In this document: in pieces, positions 13,039-25,048 of the stretch
Position numbering within the stretch: position 1 is the stretch's first letter
How the letters are laid out: each line of letters opens with the position of its first letter
DNA from: Hyperoodon ampullatus
Lineage: Eukaryota; Chordata; Mammalia; Artiodactyla; Ziphiidae
Direction of reading: 5' to 3'
Assembly: GCA_949752795.1 (NCBI GenBank)
Contig: OX457056.1
Span: forward strand, 205,221,654-205,285,653
DNA length: 64,000 bases
The notes under the pieces: generated by a model
Told to the model about the DNA's origin: nothing
What the model saw: only the letters and a program-made list of their open reading frames with translations
The model's database searches: none
Made by a program: the position numbers and the translations under genes

Positions 13039-13402
13039 GTACGCACCACCTGCTCCCCTGGGTCCTGCCAGATAAAGCGGTGGGGAGAGGCTGCCTTGTT
13101 GGGCTGCAGAAGGTTTGATCCCTGCCTGGGAGATAGCTAGCATTCAGCCTGACTTACCACTGTGGGGTTTAGCCTCTGCTGATGTCGCTGAATCTGGGTT
13201 CTGTGTTCCCCTCTCAGCAGGGTACACAGGCAAGAGCTTTGATTTCCTATGATTCAAACATCCAATATAATCTTGGGTAATTTTCCAGGACTGGTAGTGA
13301 AAGGAACACTAGCTTTGCAGTCTCTTCTGAGGACCCCTCTCTTTCACAAGGGCCTTATTGACAAGTAGAGGGCCAGGCTTAGAATGGTCCAGGCAGAAAC
13401 CA

Positions 13403-13406
13403 TAGG

Positions 13407-13459
<53 letters not shown>
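13403..13459. repeat. GATA microsatellite
   Basis: About 13 uninterrupted GATA units, between exon A and the first CHR SINE of the intron. Confidence 0.92.
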
Positions 13460-14606
13460 GAGGACAGGTTAGTCTCATGGCTTTCTTCTCTCTACCCTTC
13501 AATGCTAAATGTAAATGCACTGCCTGTGCTTCCACTCCCTTCTGCCACTATGAGTAATTAAAAAGGAATAATTTACTATAAAATTAATATCAAATCATGG
13601 CATTTTAACTCCTGTATTGGAAAATCATAAAACTTACTCTGTGGACCTCATCCCCTGTGAACAATGGCTTCTGGAAGGAGACAAGTCTTAGAACCTTGGT
13701 ATGAATGTGGCAGGGCTTTAGTTGCATCACCTATTAAGGCTGCAAAGAAGCAAAGTCTCAGGTTGGACATGTATCAAATGTAATGGTACAAAGACTTGGA
13801 TCTCTAAGTTGGTGCTGGGAAACGTATCATGAAAGGCGAAATGAGTACAGAGGTAGTAAGGATTATGGGATAAGAAGGTGGATAACCATCTACCCCTAGT
13901 TGCTTTTATACATTCACCTATTCATATAAGCAGGCACATACCCATTCATTCATTTGTTCCTTCATTTATTCACCCATCAATCTATTCTTTCTTCCATTTA
14001 AGTTTTTACTCTGTGCCAGGTACTGAACTGAGCTCTGTGGTTAGAGTGGTAAATAAGATACAAACGTTCCCTGCCTTAATGGAGCTTGTATTCTGGTAGA
14101 GAAAAGACATTGAACAAGCAACTGTGGGTGTAGGGAGTATTATAGGTACAGAAGTTCAAGGGCCATTGTGACATGATAGTTGGCGCTCAACAAATATGGG
14201 TAGAGAAGACGAGTTTCCTAAAGAAAGTGATGCTTAAGATGATTCAAGACAGATAAGGAGTTAACCCTGCAAACAAGTGTTCGGGAAGCTGGTAGAAAAT
14301 ACATATACTGGCCCGATTTTAAGAGAGAGTATGGTTCATTTAACAAACTGGAAAACTATATTGAGAGACTGGGTTGCACAGAGAGAGGTGGAGAGGCTGA
14401 TGAGGTTCGCAGAGACCATGGGAAGTAGCCTCAGGGACCATGGGCATTAATTTCTCATTTTCTCTAATGTCTCTGTGATTGGCTTTATAAGCCCATTGTA
14501 TAGGACTACACTTGCAGGATGTACCCATCAGATATTCTAAACCCAAGCAGGAAAGAGGTATCCCTGCTTGCAGAAGATGAGGAAGTTCATGATCATGTTC
14601 TTTCTA

Positions 14607-14814
14607 TTTTTTGTGTGTGTGTGTGGTATGCAGGCCTCTCACTGTTGTGGCCTCTCCCGTTGCGGAGCACAGGCTCCGTACGTGCAGGCCCAGCGGCCGT
14701 GGCTCACAGGCCCAGCCGCTCTGCGGCATGTGGGATCTTCCTGGACCGGGGCACGAACCCGTGTCCCCTGCATCAGCAGGCGGACTCTCAACCACTGTGC
14801 CACCAGGGAAGCCC
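14607..14814 (-). mobile_element. CHR-2 type SINE
   Basis: Reverse-oriented CHR SINE with a perfect 16-bp target duplication (GATCATGTTCTTTCTA) at 14591-14606 and 14815-14830. The tail contains a short GT run instead of pure T, suggesting a microsatellite growing from the A-tail. Confidence 0.95.
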
Positions 14815-15689
14815 GATCATGTTCTTTCTAAAGGAGAATGACCCTTAGCAGCAACCTGGTGATTTCCATGTATTGGCCCAGGAAAAGAGTTTCAGGAACT
14901 TCCCAAACCACATTCTCCATGTAGGGCCTATTTTGCCTCTTGTATGTATACCTGTTTTATGTATTTTTTAACTTCTCAGAAAAGCAAACAGTTTGCTCCC
15001 CTGGGCAGTGTGGCTGCAGGTGGGGATAAATGAAGCCTGGCATCAATCACAACCCTAGAACACTCCATCAATGATTAGCAACCCCATGGCAATTTGCTGT
15101 GGTAGACTACCGTCCGTGCAGCCCCTTTGATAGAACTTCATCCAGAACAGCTTCTCATTAACATGAGGGCTGTTGTGAAGATAGCTGGATGGTTATCGAT
15201 CCCCTTTATTCGTCGGCCTTGGCCAGGTTTTCATAGCCTGGGCCAAGGAGGTGAGGACTGAGTGGGTGGAGGGAGGTTGGTTCTTTCCATTGTTTAGAAA
15301 TGGAAATGGCTTTTAAGCAAGTTGTTGCTGTTCCACGTTGTGCTGCAGTTGCTGCTGGGCATCTTGCTTAGAAACAGAAACATGGCAAATATGCCCATCG
15401 TCATGGCCCTCCCGCCTCTACTCCCAGCTGACTGTGCAGAATACACTCTCCTGGGGCACTCCATGGCTTCAGAGTGTTTTGCAGGGAAAGAGATGAAGGC
15501 CATTAATAAAGAGTGACATTATTAAGAGCAGCAGCTTTGTGCTGAGTCCTCAATAACCCAGCCCCTGGGCATTGGGCTGGCGCTGAGTCTCAGGCCGATG
15601 GCCGTGTAAAGCACACACCTGCGGAGGGCTTGGAGAAAGATGACAGAAGCCATGGCAGCCTCGGGGAAAAAGAGATGGAGCTCAAAAGC

Positions 15690-15855
15690 AGAAACCCAGG
15701 GCTTTCATTCCAGCTCTGCCAGCTGCTCATCTATGAGCCCAGGTCTTCTCATCTGTAGCATGGGCATCATAATACCATTCCATCTGGCAAAGTTGTAAGG
15801 ATGCAGCAAATGGCTCGTTGTTGGTAAAGTGTAAAGTGCTGGGCAAGTCTAAGCA
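15690..15855 (+). mobile_element. MIR SINE
   Basis: TTTCATTCCAGCTCTGCCAG, CTTCTCATCTGTAGCATGG and GTAAAGTGCTGGGCAAG follow the MIR order. Confidence 0.65.
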
Positions 15856-16174
15856 GCGATTGTGTTCCAGGGGAAATACTACTGACATTCTTGACCTGTC
15901 GGGCGAGTTCCTCGTGGGGTCGTGTCCCAGGCTGCCTGCCTCACTGGACCCCTCTGAGTCTGATAGACCTCCTCTTGCCTCTTAGATTCTGGACTTGTTC
16001 TTAACTCGCTACCCTGTCATTTCTGCAAGAGAAAAAATTGTTTCGTGTTGGTTTGTTTGTTTCTGTATGGAACTCAAGTTTGGCCATAACAATGTTGAGC
16101 TTGACTGGAGCCAAGCTCCTGGAAACAGCAACATTTAAGAAACCCCCCCACCCTTTTGTGTTCCTGGATATGGC

Positions 16175-16394
16175 ATACATATATACACTACCAAACGTAA
16201 GGTAGATAGCTAGTGGGAAGCAGCTGCATAGCACAGGGAGATCAGCTCGGTGCTTTGTGACCGCCTGGAGGGGTGGGATAGGGAGGGTGGGAGGGAGATG
16301 CAAAAGGGAGGGGATATGGGAACATATGTATATGTATAACTGATTAAATTTGTTATAAAGCAAAAAAAAAAAAAAATCAAAAAAAAAAAAAAAA
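16175..16394 (+). mobile_element. 5'-truncated L1 (3' UTR end) with long target duplication
   Basis: Begins at ATACATATATACACTACC, continues through the G-rich L1 3' UTR (GGGTGGGATAGGGAGGGTGG) and ends in an A-rich tail. A 38-bp direct repeat, with a single C/T difference, flanks it at 16137-16174 and 16395-16432. It contains no ORF; only the last 200 bp or so of an L1 was inserted. Confidence 0.9.
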
Positions 16395-17140
16395 AAGAAA
16401 TCCCCCCACCCTTTTGTGTTCCTGGATATGGCTTACTGCCAAGAACTCCCCTTCTCTTAAATGTGCCCCGTATTTACCTCTGGCAAGACCAGATTCCTGT
16501 TCTTTGTCTCATAAATGATTCACTGAACTGTTTGTCCCCACTGACCCATCTGGACAAAATGCCTGCTAATTTGACTGGACCAGACTTAAGTCTGGCTTTT
16601 CTCCTTAAGAGAATCGCTTGACCCTAAGGAAAACAATTTCCTGTTTAACTACTCATCACCCCACTCCCTGCAGTTCGTTCTAGCCTTGCTTTACTTCTCC
16701 CAATACAAGTAATTCTTTTCTGCCTTCACTCTGAGATGCTTGCAGATCCTTTGATCAGAGTGTTCCCCCTATTCCAATAGTCTTTTCCAATCAACTCTCT
16801 CCTTACCTGAGTCTGGGTTTGTTTTTGACAGTAGAATACAGTTAATCCCACTTTGAATAATGAAAGAGAACAGGGGGAAATATATTTTAGATAATTTATT
16901 ATAATGATAATGACAATGGTGTTAACCTTTCCTTAATTTCCTTAGGAAAATTGTCCTTAATTTTTACATTTCCCCGAATACTGATTTATCCTTCCTTGCT
17001 GTGCCATGGCCTCACTTCTTAAAGAGTTATCTGTAGTTTTAACCTCTTTTCTCATTTTCTACTCATTCTTGAACCTACTGCTAGTTGCCCTCAGCTCTCC
17101 CACATCCATCACTCCACTGTCCCGTTAAGAGTCTGCTAGT

Positions 17141-17345
17141 GGGCTTCCCTGGTGGCGCAGTGGTTGAGAGTCCGCCTGCCGATGCAGGGGACACGGGTTC
17201 GTGCCCCGGTCTGGGAAGATCCCACATGCCGCGGAGCGGCTGGGCCCATGAGCTATGGCTGCTGAGCCTGCGCGTCCAGAGCCTGTGCTCCGCAACGGGA
17301 GAGGCCACGACCGTGAGTGGCCCACGTACCGAAAAAAAAAAAAAA
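17141..17345 (+). mobile_element. CHR-2 type SINE
   Basis: Forward CHR SINE starting GGGCTTCCCTGGTGGCGCAG and ending in a 14-A tail. An 8-bp duplication TCTGCTAG lies at 17132-17139 and 17346-17353. Confidence 0.94.
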
Positions 17346-17479
17346 TCTGCTAGCCATTGTAACCAGTGGCTACCTGCATGCCAAATCCAATTAGACGTCT
17401 CTACATCTTTATCTTTCGTTTTTTTTTTAAACTCTCTGGAGCATCTGACACTGTTGGGGAAAAAAATCCACCCTTGATA

Positions 17480-18690
17480 CTCTTCCCTTTGGCAGTGCTT
17501 TTCTCCTGATTTCCTTTTCTGGATCCCCTTCCCTTGCCATCCTTAAAGTGGTGATGTTCCTAAATGCCCGTTGCATTCTTCATGGTTCCTGAGTGACCTC
17601 ATCCCTTCTCTTCACACTGATGACTCCTGTATCCACAGCCCCAGCAGATATCTCTCCATTAAACTCTGAACTATATCGTTAACTGCCTATTCGAGGTACA
17701 TTCCCTTCAAGAACCCGTTTAACAACTGAGCTCAGAGTCTCTACCTTTTGGCCCTTCTATCTCCTCCTTTTATTTACTTACTCCATTTATTTACTCAATA
17801 AACTATTGTTGGATGTCCGCCATGTGCTAGCTACTCTGGTAAGCACTAAAACTAAACTGACAAATAAGAGAGACATAGTGTCTGCCATCTGAGAACTCAT
17901 TATAGTCTAATGAGAGAGGCAGATATCACACAAATAATTATAGAAGTGATTGTTAATTTTGATTGTAACGAATACTCTAAATAAAAAGCAGAAAATTTTG
18001 TTTTTCAGGTATCTGAGATATTCAAGATATGTCCTTCTCCCTTCTGTAGATTCTACCTCCTTAATATCTCACAAGTTCATTTCATAGAGTTCTCATAGAG
18101 AATCTACTTCTTCAGTTCAGGCCCTTGTGCATTACTGCCTAGATGGTTGCGATGACCTTTTAAGCCTTCTCCCTTCCTTCTAGCATTGCCCCATTTAAAT
18201 CCACTCTTCACAATGCTTCCACGTTGGATATTATCATGTAATGAACTGGATCATCTTCAACAAAATCTATGCATTAATTAACCAACTCTAATCCTCCCTT
18301 TCTCCTGCTTCAAATCTTGTGTCAGCTTTGTACTTCCTTCAGGGTAGAACTTCGGTGTGCCATACAGAACCCCTTATGATGTGGCCACTGTCTATCCTCA
18401 CCTCCCTCAGAGGAAAATTGCCTTCAGGTTATTCCAAGTTCCATACATTCCCTTGAATACTCCACCTGTCTCGCACCTGTAAGCCTTTGTTCACCGTTTT
18501 CAGTACGTCTATTGTAGTCCTTAGTCAAGTTCACGGAAGGCCACCTGAGTTTGTGATGTCTCCACCACCAGATGGGCATATTCTTGAGGTCAGGTTCTAC
18601 GTTTTGTTCCTGTCTGTATTTATATATAGTGTTTGGCACATGGCAAATGCTTAAAAACATAGGTGTTTCTGTAATGAATGAAGTTACATT
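17480..18690 (+). mobile_element. L2 (CR1-clade LINE) remains, interrupted
   Basis: Several patches follow L2 order: AGATTCTACCTCCTTAATAT, GCCCTTGTGCATTACTGCC, ATGTGGCCACTGTCTATCC, and a 3' end with GTGTTTGGCACATGGCAAAT. A different old repeat (about 17760-17960) interrupts it. No reading frame survives. Confidence 0.55.
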
Positions 18691-19039
18691 AGGCCCGAAG
18701 TACAAGAAAATGTTTCAATAACACGGAAGTACTTTTACTGTTGTTCACCTAGGAAGTCATAGGTTTAGATTTTCAAAAAGCAACCATGATTCTCCCTAGT
18801 GACTGTATTGGGAGGATGTAGGGGCAGTGTTATTTATAATTGTTTTAATAAGTAAGTGACACATGCTTTGGAGTTAAATTAGGGTAGCAAGATGAAAGAA
18901 ATAAGCTTTATTGTCATTCAGATTCCTATAGGACCATTTTTAACTAATGATGCTTTTCTTTGTTCTGGAAGACTTAATATTTTCATTATTGGTTGACCCC
19001 TATTCAACTCTAAGACCTATTAGGAGAGAGGGCACATAG

Positions 19040-19222
19040 TTCAGAGTTTTTCAAAAAGTGATTCCCTAGATTGCATGCACTAGAATCATCTGGAGGGCTG
19101 GCTCAGGTGGTAGAATCTAAGGCTCCACAACCACACATAATGAATCAGAATCTCAGGCATTGGGACCCATGAGTCTGCATGCTATTAGAATCTCCAGGTC
19201 ATTTTGATACACACTGAATTAT
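19040..19222. mobile_element. MER5A-like hAT-Charlie element
   Basis: Diverged copy in the opposite orientation to the one at 11.3 kb: TAGAATCATCTGGAGGGCTG, AATGAATCAGAATCTCAGG and CATTTTGATACACACTGAA. Internal segments are rearranged or worn. Confidence 0.6.
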
Positions 19223-20624
19223 ACCCCCACTGGTAAGGAGTTTAGCCTTTTTATTCAGATAGTCTTAGGTTCAAATCTTAGTAATATAATGTATTAGCTA
19301 AGTGACTTTGATAAATTAAGGATTTCTCAAGTGGACATCCCATAATTCTATATACTAGAGAGAAGTCTCTCATCCTAGAGCCTGGAATACCTGCTCACCA
19401 GGTAACGTAGTCCCAGTGCAGGTCTAAACTAAGATGCACTCGCAGCAAATCTGGCTGCCTCTAATCCTGAACATGCCCCAGTGTTTTAAGTTGTTTTTTC
19501 CCCCTCACTTCTTTTACGTTAGTTTAGTCTAAAATAACTTAGCTCATTCATTTTTATGACCAAAACATCTGGGAAAAGCCAGGCATTTCTGTTGCATTTT
19601 TAACAGGTTAAGTGAATTTAATCCATATTTCCTGCAGCTGCTATTTCCCCTCCTACTGGGTTCTTGGGCTTTCATTCCACACCACACAACATGACTTCAT
19701 CCCATGGTTTTAAGAGTAAGCCTTATTTCCATTTTCAAGCACCTCAGCAGGAACCGGTAATTCTACAAGGTGTGAAAGCGCAAATGAGCAAATGAGGTCT
19801 TAGTCAAGGTGACCTAGGGAGTCCAAGGCTAGAGGCTGAGATCTGACAGAGAATCTCCAATAAAAGATCCAGAACTCACTTTCTCACTTTTGCCCCCTCC
19901 CAGCTGTCCAGATGAGTTTGCTTCTTTGTACAATTGGCTTGGAGGAGCTCTGCATGGTTCTGGCAGTAGAGACCTTGCTGCCTCCTTTTTTTGTTGAAAC
20001 CATTTCTGGGAAAGGTTGTCAAATAAGGTGAAGGCTAGATCCACCCTAGTTATTTACTTACTGTCACTCCACTTGCCTGTGTCCCTATTACCAGTGCTTT
20101 TTGCCACAGTGACAAGGGTGCCTCTCTTTTTGCTTTCCTGGGATGATATTACTCTTTGGCATATACACCTGTATAGTTATACATTTTTAAAATTGCTCTT
20201 ATTTAGTCCGATATCTATCCAGGCTAACATTTCTTCCTGACAGTGTAAGTTCCTTAGGTAATGACTTGAGTTTGTGGTAATCTTTGTACAGTGCCTAGCC
20301 ACATATGCAAACTGGCTTTTCAAAACGATTTGGAATTCTGAACTATTAGATTTAATTTTAGAAATGACCCAGTCCAGGAATACAAACTAAAGTGGCTTCA
20401 GGGACCAAGAAGTTAACAGTAATATATAAGGGCAGATCGTAGGTATGTAGGGCTAAGACTCCAATGAGTGCTGACTCTACTTAAAATACTACATTTTCAG
20501 GTATTTGATAGAGGTTATGGTCAAACCAAACAATTGTGATTCATATTCATTTCATGAGTCATTGGTTTGGAACTTCCGATTTAGAGGCTGTATATACAAA
20601 TAGTTAGAAGCTAACAATTAGGTT

Positions 20625-20830
20625 AGAGTCATATCACAGAGGTTCAAAACATGGTTTGGCTACTTAACGAGTTACGTAATCTGAAGCAAGTTGGTAAACC
20701 TCTGCGTGCCTTAGTTTACTCTTCAGTAAAACAGGAATAATCATACTACCTCCACTGTAGAATTATTGGATTTTTTAAATTGAAATAATACATTTAGATG
20801 ACTTAGAATGTGCCCACATGTTAGCTATTT
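20625..20830 (+). mobile_element. MIR SINE
   Basis: GGCTACTTAACGAGTTACG, AAACCTCTGCGTGCCTTAG and CAGTAAAACAGGAATAATC follow the MIR order. Confidence 0.7.
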
Positions 20831-20849
20831 TTATTGGTAGCCCAACCAA

Positions 20850-20950
20850 CCTCTTCACTCTTTCAGTGAGAAAATGGAAGCTCAGGGAAACTGACACATC
20901 CAGTATCATACAGCTGATTTATAGCAGAGCTTATATTATGACCCAGAACA
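20850..20950 (-). mobile_element. MIR SINE fragment
   Basis: GAGAAAATGGAAGCTCAGG and CATACAGCTGATTTATAGC are a short reverse MIR core lying next to a forward MIR. Confidence 0.55.
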
Positions 20951-21345
20951 CTAAATTCTAGAGTGAGTATCCTTACCTGTATATCTATGGTTTTCAAACA
21001 TTACTGTATTAGCAGCAGAACCCCCCTCACCTTTTACTCCTAAAATATTACACAGAACTCCAGGACATAACAGATCTCAGTAGTGCTACTCTGTTTACAG
21101 CAGAGTTGGAAGCCCAGTGTCCCACCCATCGGCTATGCCTCTGTGCCACCCTTCTTGCAATCCCCATCTGAAGATTCCAAAGAAAGGCGTGAAAGCCGTT
21201 ACCCTAAAAAGTTTGAAATCATAAATGGAGATCTAATGAAGGGATAGGACCTGTCATTTTTGCACGTGTGGGTTTCCTCTTGCAAGGTTGTATGTCTCCG
21301 TTAGCAAAGACCAACTTTCAGTTATAAAAATAAAAAATGAAAATG

Positions 21346-21650
21346 GGGGCTTCCCTGGTGGCGCAGTGGTTGAGAACCTGCCTGCTAATGTAGGGGACAC
21401 GGGTTCGAGCCCTGGTCTGGGAGGATCCCACATGCCACGGAGCAACTAGGCCCGTGAGCCACAACTACTGAGCCTGCGCATCTGGAGCCTGTGCTCCGCA
21501 ATGGGAGAGGCCATGACTGTGAGAGGCTCGTGCACCGCGATGAAGAGTGGATCCCGCTTGCCACAACTAGAGAAAGCCCTCGCACAGAAACGAAGACCAA
21601 CACAGCAAAAATAAATAAATCAATTAATAACCTCCTACCCCCAACATCTA
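21346..21650 (+). mobile_element. CHR-1 type SINE (long form)
   Basis: Same tRNA-like head as the other copies, but with an extra 3' section (GAAGAGTGGATCCCGC, then CAACTAGAGAAAGCCC) and an AATAAATAAAT tail, the layout of the older, longer CHR-1. Its B box GGTTCGAGCC matches the polymerase III consensus, whereas the CHR-2 copies read GGTTCGTGCC. A-rich flanks near 21333-21345 and 21651-21665 are a likely, slightly diverged target duplication. Confidence 0.88.
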
Positions 21651-21917
21651 AAAAAAAATGAAAGTGGATAAATCCCTTGAAGCCATGGAAAATCATACCC
21701 ACCAAAGCCCCTTACACCCATCTTACTGTCACTTAGCAAGTAACAGAAATCATGAAGCTCATAATTTATAGCCTTGGCCTGACACAGAATTGTTTAACAT
21801 TGCCTGTAACTCAAGCTTTTTCTCAACTGTTTCATAATTCATGGTAATTACTCTGGGTCTCAGTGAGCAAGGAGATATGAAGATTTGCTGCCTTACAGGC
21901 TTTCCATCTTCTTATAG

Positions 21918-22097
21918 GACATGCATATCATTAGTACCAATGAGAACCAAGTGTTCGCAGCTGTCCAGGAATGGAACCAGAATGACACATACAACCTCTA
22001 CATCTCAGACACACGTGGGATCTACTTCACCCTGGCCATGGAGAACATCAAGAGCAGCAGAGGTCTGATGGGAAACATCATTATTGAATTGTATGAG
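21918..22097 (+). CDS. SORCS3: SORCS3 coding exon B (VPS10 propeller)
   Basis: A 180-nt exon of 60 codons, phase 0 at both ends, starting DMHIISTNENQVFAAVQEWN and ending GNIIIELYE. Acceptor TTATAG ends at 21917; donor GTATGT starts at 22098. An N-glycosylation sequon N-D-T lies at exon residues 22-24. The segment LYISDTRGIYF resembles a degenerate Asp-box of a propeller blade. The stretch AMENIKSSRGLMG is the best paralogue discriminator here: SORCS1 is remembered with ENVQSSRG and SORCS2 differs more. A CHR-1 SINE lies 267 bp upstream and an inverted CHR-2 SINE 538 bp downstream, and a MIR begins within about 50 bp of the donor. Confidence 0.92.
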
Positions 22098-22129
22098 GTA
22101 TGTAGCCAAGATTTCATGAGTTTTAACAG

Positions 22130-22370
22130 TATGAACACAAGCATTGGAGTCAGATAGTCCTGAATTCAGATCTCAGCTGTACACTTAGCAGTTGTAACTT
22201 TGGGCAAGGGACTTACCTTCTCAATTCCCTCACCTGTAAAATGGGGATAAAATATTGATCTAATGAGATTGTGGTGAGAATGAGGGATAATGTTTGTAAA
22301 GCATCTAGTGTGGTGATTGACTCAATAAGCCTTCAACAAATGGGAGCTAAAGTCAATGTCTTATGTGTAT
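22130..22370 (+). mobile_element. MIR SINE directly downstream of exon B
   Basis: TCACCTGTAAAATGGGGATA and GAGATTGTGGTGAGAATGAG are classic MIR body phrases. It begins about 35-50 bp after the exon B donor. Confidence 0.8.
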
Positions 22371-22635
22371 GAGCAGGATTACAACCCACAAGTAAAGGTA
22401 CTTGACTTCAGTGATCTCTTAAGTACTTGTTTCAAGTCTGTGCTTCTTTTTATGAGATCTGGGTGGAGGGATTAGTGCTATTTATATACCTTAAATTATT
22501 TGGAAAATCATGTTTTATGAACAACTTTATAGGAGAGGAAGGCAAATATCACTGGTAGGAGTGAGGGTTTCCCTGAAATGCTGCCAGATGCCAACACCTG
22601 TGCATAGAGAGGAACTGGCCATGACTTACATCTTT

Positions 22636-22844
22636 TTTTTTTTTTTTTTTTTTGTGGTACGCGGCCTTTCACTGTTGTGGCCTCTCCCATTGCGGAGCAC
22701 AGGCTCCAGACGTGCAGGCTCAGCGGCCATGGCTCACAGGCCTAGCCTCTCCGCGGCATATGGGATCCTCCCAGACCAGGGCACGAACCCATGTCCCCTG
22801 CATCGGCAGGCGGACTCTCAACCACTGTGCCACCAGGGAAGCCC
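22636..22844 (-). mobile_element. CHR-2 type SINE
   Basis: Reverse-oriented CHR SINE with a T run of more than 20 bases. The target duplication ACATCTTTTTTT is present before the T run (from 22628) and after the element (from 22845), so the exact 5' boundary within the T run is uncertain. Confidence 0.93.
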
Positions 22845-24496
22845 ACATCTTTTTTTTAATCTGATCACCTTTATTGAGTTTCCACTTATATTGAATTTTT
22901 TTAGTGTGACCACCAGTTAAAGAATAATTTATCTAGGAAACTAAGTGATTCCATTTAGGGACTAGATGTAAAAAAAAACAAACAAAACTAATTGTTTCAG
23001 TGACCCTAATGATACACTGCTTGTTTATATCTCTAGTGTGTGATCTTTCGCAGTGAAAGAACTTGACTCACCACTTCAACTAGATGGACTGATTTGAGCA
23101 AAGGAGGCATGTCTCATTATCCAGCATTTACTAGTGACTTGTGGTCAGACCCACACAGGCTGTGCTGGTGGAGGTCATTCATTCACAGCAGGACAAGTTG
23201 CCTGTTGTGGGCGGTAGCCTCAGATGGTATGGCTGAGCTACTCCATCATGAGTTTTCTTCTTAGAGGAGCGGGAGTGGCTGTCAGAGCAGAGAGATCAGC
23301 ACATGGGCTTCTGCTTGACAGTGGTCTCTTCTGAGCAGTGCATGTCAAAGTTCCAGCATCCCTACTCTGGTATCTAAGTTGGCTGCTCAGTTACTAAGAG
23401 TGGTGGAAACATTTAAGATTCCAGTTATTTTATTAGGTAGAAGGCATTGGGTGAATGCAAGTACATTAAAAAGAAGGAGAGAAGTGAATGTCAGGGTAGA
23501 AATACTCTGATTTTCTAGGACGTAGACAAGTGCTGAAATAATTCCCTTAGCAACAAGGTCCCAGCTTCGGAAATGACCTAGATTTCTTCCTAAAGTTGTG
23601 AAGACTAGTCAGTAGAGATGACTAGGAGTGTAAATGGCTTTGGAAAGCTTACATTTTCATGCCTCTAATCACACCAGGAGGCAGAAATATACCTTTGTTA
23701 TTGGGCAGTAGATCACATCTGTGGGAAGGTTTAGATGAATGTTCCCAGGACTGAGGCCATTCCTGTTTGTACAAGTAAGCCTGTAGAGGTAAGAGGATTA
23801 TTCATGCTCCTGTGGTCAGAGTCCAGTAGGAGAGGTGGACATTGCTGCAGATGACCTTTCAGCTGAGAAATTCCTGTTTCTCTGACTCTATTGATATAGT
23901 GGGTGAGTTTGCCACTGTGCAGTTCCTTTCCTAAAACAGGGTGCCTGAAACTCCTTGGTCATTTAGAACAGTGAGACATTCTGATCTGAAGTGACACATG
24001 AATCAAAATGAAGAATGTGCCAAGATACATATAATTTTTTTTTGTCTTTCTGAAGTCAGTCTTTTTTGGGGAAAAAAATACATGGTGTCATCGCACCTAC
24101 AGAGAAGCAAGATACACCAGGCAAGGCAACTTCCCTAAAACCAATTCAGTTGACCTTGTTCTCCAATCATTTTTATCAAGGTTGATCATGCCCCTGCATT
24201 GTATTCCAGACCATGAGAAAAGCAGGAAAGATAAGGGTTCTTACCCTCAGGGAGCTTGCAGTCTAGTTTGTTGGGCTTTGAAGGGGTCAATAAACAAATT
24301 TCCTCTTTTACCTGTGGAAGAATGAAACCATTTGAGACAGAAACAAAGTGTGAGACAAAAGGAGATCAAATGTCAGCTTTATTGCTTTGAAAAGCATGTA
24401 GGAGGAAATGGTCTTGCTAATACTGCTCCCCAGAATTGAACTCATTCATCCAGTCACAGGCAGAAATAGTGAATCAAAAGCTCTCCCATGGGACAC

Positions 24497-24786
24497 GGGG
24501 AGGGGGAAGAGTAAGCTGGGACAAAATAAGAGAGTGGCATGGATATATATACACTACCAAATGTAAAATCGATAGCTAGTGGGAAGTGGCTGCGTAGCAC
24601 AGGGAGCTCAGCTCAGTGCTTTGTGACCAACTAGAGGGGTGGGATAGGGAGGGTGGGAGGGAGACGCAAGAGGGAGGAGATATGGGGATATATGTATATG
24701 TATAGCTGATCCACTTCATTATAAAAACAGAAACTAACACACCATTGTAAAGCAATTATACTCCAATAAAGATGTTAAAAAAAATA
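24497..24786 (+). mobile_element. 5'-truncated L1 (3' UTR end)
   Basis: Same L1 3' UTR type as the copy at 16.2 kb but longer at its 3' end, with CTCCAATAAAGATG (AATAAA signal) before the A tail. The target duplication AAAAGC-T/C-CTCCCATGG-ACAC is readable at 24476-24496 and 24787-24806, with a substitution and an extra G. Confidence 0.88.
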
Positions 24787-25048
24787 AAAAGCCCTCCCAT
24801 GGACACCTGTCTCTGTAACACCACAGCATTGTGGTGCAGAGGGTGTGATCTTTGCAGGCAGATCCCCAAAATAGTTGAGTTAGGGATGTGCTGTAAAAGA
24901 CCAGTTCTTTTTCTCAATGTTACCAATCCGATTATCAGTACTTTTGCCCTGGGGAGGAAGAGGTGAAGAAGTGGAAGGTGTAAGGCCAACTGGCCGGAGG
25001 CAGAGGAACGCAATCAGATGCACAGGTTGCATCAGACTGAAACTCTCT

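Larger units (their letters stand above)
13039..21917. other. Intron between exons A and B (8879 bp)
   Basis: Contains a GATA microsatellite, two CHR-2 SINEs, one CHR-1 SINE, a short L1 with long target duplications, an L2-rich block (17480-18690), MIR fragments and a MER5A-like element. No exon or RNA gene was recognised. Confidence 0.75.

Noticed and set aside
17141..17345. tRNA gene
   Set aside because: The tRNA-like head belongs to a CHR SINE; no complete cloverleaf can be formed and the copy has an A tail and target duplication.
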